From assembly GCA_036383255.1 (NCBI GenBank), contig DASVOS010000018.1, positions 281,432 through 345,431 on the forward strand: 64,000 nucleotides of DNA, given 5' to 3'. The notes beneath the pieces are model-generated. The model saw only the letters and a program-made list of their open reading frames with translations, did no database searches and was not told where the DNA came from. Both the position numbers and the translations under genes were made by a program. The stretch comes from Gammaproteobacteria bacterium (GTDB taxonomy: Bacteria > Pseudomonadota > Gammaproteobacteria > Natronospirales > REEB76). The first letter of the stretch is position 1; every line of letters starts with the position of its first letter. Positions 61,435 through 64,000 of the stretch are shown here, one piece after another.

Positions 61435-62735
61435 GCCTTGACGATGTTGGAAGCCGGCGTACGGTAACGGCCGCGGGTGTCCACCAGCAGCTGGGCATGG
61501 CGCCCGATGAGGCCGTAGTCGAAGCCATCGTGGTCCGTGGCCAGCAGCACGCAGTCGAAGCCCTCGAGGGACTTCTCGTCCAACGCCACGCTGGCGAGGT
61601 CGAAGCGATGCTCGCGCATCTTCGGGAACTTAGGCACGAAGGGATCCGAATAGGCCACCTCCGCGCCCCGCTCCCGCAACAGCTCCATGATCTCCACCGC
61701 CGGTGACTCGCGGGTGTCGTCCACGTTCTTCTTGTAGGCGATGCCCAGCACCAGCACGCGGCTGCCCTTGAGGGCCTTGCTGCGCCCGTTCAGTGCCGCC
61801 GCGGTCTTCTCCACCACCCACTCCGGCATGCGACTGTTCACCTCGCCGGCGAGGCGGATGAAGCGCGTGTCCACGCCGTACTCCAGCGCCTTCCAGGTGA
61901 GGTAGAACGGGTCGATGGGGATGCAGTGGCCGCCCAGGCCCGGCCCCGGGTAATAAGGCACGAAACCGAAGGGTTTGGTGGCCGCCGCGTCGATGACCTC
62001 GTGGATGTCGATGCCCATGCGGTCCGCCACGATCTTCATCTCGTTGACGAGACCGATGTTGATGGCCCGGTGGATGTTCTCCAGGAGCTTGGTCATCTCC
62101 GCCGTGCGCAGGCTGGAGACGGGCACCACTTTGTCGATGACACCTGAATACAGCGCGCTGCCGATCTCCCGGCAGGCCGGCGTGAGGCCGGATACCACCT
62201 TGGGGATGGTCTGGGTGTGGAAGCTCTTGTTGCCCGGATCTTCGCGCTCCGGCGAATAGATCACGAAGCAGTCCGTACCGGGCTTGAGACCCAGGGATTC
62301 CAGCACCGGCACCACCAGTTCCTCGGTGGTGCCGGGATAGGTGGTGCTCTCCAGCGACACTGCCTGGCCCGCGCGCAGATGGGGCTTGAGCTCCGCCATG
62401 GTGTTGGCGATGAAGCTCACGTCCGGCTCGCGATGCCTCCCCAGGGGCGTGGGCACACAGATGATGAGGGCGTCGCAGTCCCGCGCGGAGCTGAAGTCGT
62501 GATTGGCACTGAACTTGGCCTTGACCGCCTGCGCCACCCGCGTGGCGGGGATCTGGGCGATGTAGCTTGAGCCTTCGTTGAGCGCCTCCACCTTGGCGGC
62601 GTCGATGTCGAAGCCGGTGACGGCGAAACCCGCCTCGCTGAAGCGCAGCGCCAGCGGCAGGCCCACGTACCCCAGGCCCACCACTCCGACGCGGGCGCTC
62701 TTGTCCTGGAGCTTCTGCAGCAGTGCGTGTGTCAT
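61431..62735 (-). CDS. UDP-N-acetylglucosamine/hexosamine 6-dehydrogenase (WbpA/WecC family)
   Basis: A 434-aa NAD-dependent four-electron dehydrogenase making a UDP-HexNAc uronic acid. The N-terminal Rossmann motif is [17 protein letters not shown] at residues 16-32, the catalytic Cys is in [24 protein letters not shown] is typical for the WbpA group, and the C-terminal [20 protein letters not shown] is the UDP-binding domain. WbpA-type substrate (UDP-GlcNAc) is more likely than UDP-glucose because of these blocks. No wbpB/wbpD/wbpE partners lie in the window, so the glycan may contain a HexNAcA directly. It would add a carboxylate to the already anionic polymer. Confidence 0.93.
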   Translation of the reverse strand: MTHALLQKLQDKSARVGVVGLGYVGLPLALRFSEAGFAVTGFDIDAAKVEALNEGSSYIAQIPATRVAQAVKAKFSANHDFSSARDCDALIICVPTPLGRHREPDVSFIANTMAELKPHLRAGQAVSLESTTYPGTTEELVVPVLESLGLKPGTDCFVIYSPEREDPGNKSFHTQTIPKVVSGLTPACREIGSALYSGVIDKVVPVSSLRTAEMTKLLENIHRAINIGLVNEMKIVADRMGIDIHEVIDAAATKPFGFVPYYPGPGLGGHCIPIDPFYLTWKALEYGVDTRFIRLAGEVNSRMPEWVVEKTAAALNGRSKALKGSRVLVLGIAYKKNVDDTRESPAVEIMELLRERGAEVAYSDPFVPKFPKMREHRFDLASVALDEKSLEGFDCVLLATDHDGFDYGLIGRHAQLLVDTRGRYRTPASNIVKA

Positions 62736-62765
62736 GGCCCGTGGGACTCCCGGATGGACAGGCGC

Positions 62766-62771
62766 ATTCTA
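62766..62771 (-). promoter_or_regulatory. Possible -10 element before the UDP-HexNAc dehydrogenase
   Basis: The minus strand reads TAGAAT, 31-36 bases before the ATG at 62735, in the 61-base gap after the last sulfotransferase. It matches five of six -10 positions. No good -35 lies at the right spacing. Weak pattern evidence. Confidence 0.28.
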
Positions 62772-62796
62772 CCCGAGGCGCAAGGGACGGCAGCCG

Positions 62797-63885
62797 CTAG
62801 AGTGCGCCGGGCAAGGGCAGGCTATCCAGCCCACCCGAGGGCGTGTAGCCCAAGGCCGCGAGTTCCTTGCCCGCTTCGTGCCAGGCGCGTTCCTGGTCTG
62901 CGCCGGAGAGGGCCTCACGCCACTCGCCGGTTATGCCGCGCCGGATCACGTGTTCCGCCGCCTCGCCGCGCGCGCGGCCTGTGAGGGTCTCGAAGCGGGT
63001 GGCCTCGTACACGTCCCGCAGCAGTGCTGGATCGGTATCCGCCCCGAGCCAGCCGAACAGTTTCCGTGCCACGCGGGGGAAATCCTGCTGCAGGTCCTCA
63101 TAACGCAGGATCGCGAGCTGACCATCCCCGGCGGCCTGCTGCAGCATGCGGATGCGGCTTGCCCATCCTGCCAGGAGTTCCCAATAGTCGTTCTGTGCGT
63201 CCACGTGCGCGCGCTTGATCGAGCGCATCAGGCGGCGAAAATGCACCGCGGAGATGGCCGCGTCACGCCCATCCCGCACGATCACGAGCTTGCGGGCCCG
63301 CGGACGCCAGGCCTTGAGGTGGGCGTAGCGGGCGATCATGTCGGCGCCCTTCAGCACCAGGGTCTGTCCCTGCTCCAGCGGGGCCGCCACGGTCTCGATG
63401 AAGAGGTCCGCTGCTTGGTAGACGTCGGCGGCGCCGGCGATGCCCGCGTACAGCTGCTCCAGGGCAGGCGCCCCAAGGTCGGCGGCGTTCAGGAGCTCAC
63501 GCTGGTCCCGGGACTCCCAGTCGGAGCTGCCACGCCGGCGCTTGAGCCCATAGAGCCCGAACAATGCCGCTGCCGCGGTGGGCGGCGGCAGCGCGAACAG
63601 GGCTTCCACCGTGTCACCGCCGGTGGCTCGTTTCAACAGCGCGGCGCCCTCGGCGTCACCCTGCAGGTCCTTGGGCAGCGCGCCCCAGGCATTGCGCGCG
63701 AAATAGCCCGCCAGCCGCTCAGGGGCGGGCAATAGAGCATCCCCGTCCGCCGCGCGTCCGGCTCCCGCCCCGATGAGGTCGATCTCCTTCACTCCGCGGA
63801 AGGCGGGATGCCGGTCCAGGATGCGCAGCAGCCAGCTGGTGCCGCTCTTGTACATGCCTGCGATGAATACGGGTTCTGAGGCCAT
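62797..63885 (-). CDS. Sulfotransferase-like protein (paralogue of the Wzt-coupled gene)
   Basis: A 362-aa protein with the loop FIAGMYKSGTSWLL near residue 6, LVLKGADMIARY in the middle, the 3'-phosphate motif LVIVRDGRDAAISAVHFR, LAILRYEDLQQDF, and GITGEWREAL before the C terminus. Each block pairs with the gene at 38095-39255. Two starts are possible. ATG 63918 gives an 11-residue extension; ATG 63885 (MASEPVFIAG) fits the paralogue's N terminus. A TATCAT hexamer just upstream of 63918 would place a transcript start near 63918, which also favours 63885. A 6-bp hairpin with a four-base loop lies at 63937-63952. Confidence 0.85.
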   Translation of the reverse strand: MASEPVFIAGMYKSGTSWLLRILDRHPAFRGVKEIDLIGAGAGRAADGDALLPAPERLAGYFARNAWGALPKDLQGDAEGAALLKRATGGDTVEALFALPPPTAAAALFGLYGLKRRRGSSDWESRDQRELLNAADLGAPALEQLYAGIAGAADVYQAADLFIETVAAPLEQGQTLVLKGADMIARYAHLKAWRPRARKLVIVRDGRDAAISAVHFRRLMRSIKRAHVDAQNDYWELLAGWASRIRMLQQAAGDGQLAILRYEDLQQDFPRVARKLFGWLGADTDPALLRDVYEATRFETLTGRARGEAAEHVIRRGITGEWREALSGADQERAWHEAGKELAALGYTPSGGLDSLPLPGAL

Positions 63886-64000
63886 GGGTATGCTGGATTC
63901 CGAAGAGGCTCCGCGCATGCCTATGATAATCTGCCCGGGCTCTTTGGAGCCCAGGAGCTGTCAGCCGGCTCGATATTTAAGGATGGGAACCCGATGCCAA

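Noticed and set aside
63978-64000. Possible start of a plus-strand gene at the window end (AAGGA then ATG at 63994)
   Set aside because: Only a few codons are visible, too little to support a gene.

Overview
The window is a GC-rich stretch of a gammaproteobacterial chromosome. The evidence is conserved gammaproteobacterial gene order: miaB-phoH-ybeY-corC-lnt, leuS-lptE-holA-nadD-rsfS-rlmH, and maf-rng-yhdP-nitrilase-tldD. A Xanthomonadales- or Nevskiales-like relative would fit, for example because of the fused cysNC gene, but I cannot fix the order from the sequence. No rRNA, tRNA, insertion sequence, prophage or CRISPR array was seen. Coding density is very high, and many neighbours overlap by 1 or 4 bases (TGATG, ATGA, GTGA).

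Positions 1-25170 are mainly housekeeping. A partial purK on the plus strand meets a long minus-strand run. That run carries tRNA modification (miaB), ribosome and RNA maturation (ybeY, rsfS, rlmH, rng), envelope genes (lnt, lptE, yhdP), leuS, holA, nadD, maf, a nitrilase-family amidase and tldD. Two additions interrupt it. An O-antigen-ligase-like gene sits between lnt and leuS. A four-gene metal-uptake cassette (small exported CxxC protein, outer-membrane barrel, ZnuA-like, ZnuB-like) sits between lptE and holA and has no ATPase.

Positions 25172-51294 form a minus-strand polysaccharide locus that reads from cysD-cysNC down to manC and directly into miaB. It supplies dTDP-rhamnose (rfbA, rfbB, rfbC, rfbD), GDP-mannose (manC, algC) and probably a UDP-6-deoxy-HexNAc (WbpM-like dehydratase plus an atypical SDR). 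It also has a WbpL-like initiating transferase, GT2 and GT4 glycosyltransferases, a Wzm/Wzt ABC exporter, two tandem LtaS-like phosphoglycerol-transferase-type enzymes and a GSCFA protein. ATP sulfurylase and APS kinase at the head of this run can make PAPS, and three sulfotransferase modules in the same locus can use it.

Positions 51378-64000 hold ssb and a divergent uvrA. Next comes a mosaic of six more sulfotransferase-fold genes, an acyltransferase, a small glycosyltransferase, a DegT/StrS aminotransferase and a UDP-HexNAc 6-dehydrogenase. In total nine sulfotransferase modules are present.

Read together, the locus looks like a machine for a sulfated, possibly phosphoglycerol-decorated, ABC-exported O-antigen or capsule. 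The enzyme families are recognisable from motifs. The substrate, the sugar sequence and the sulfation sites are inference.
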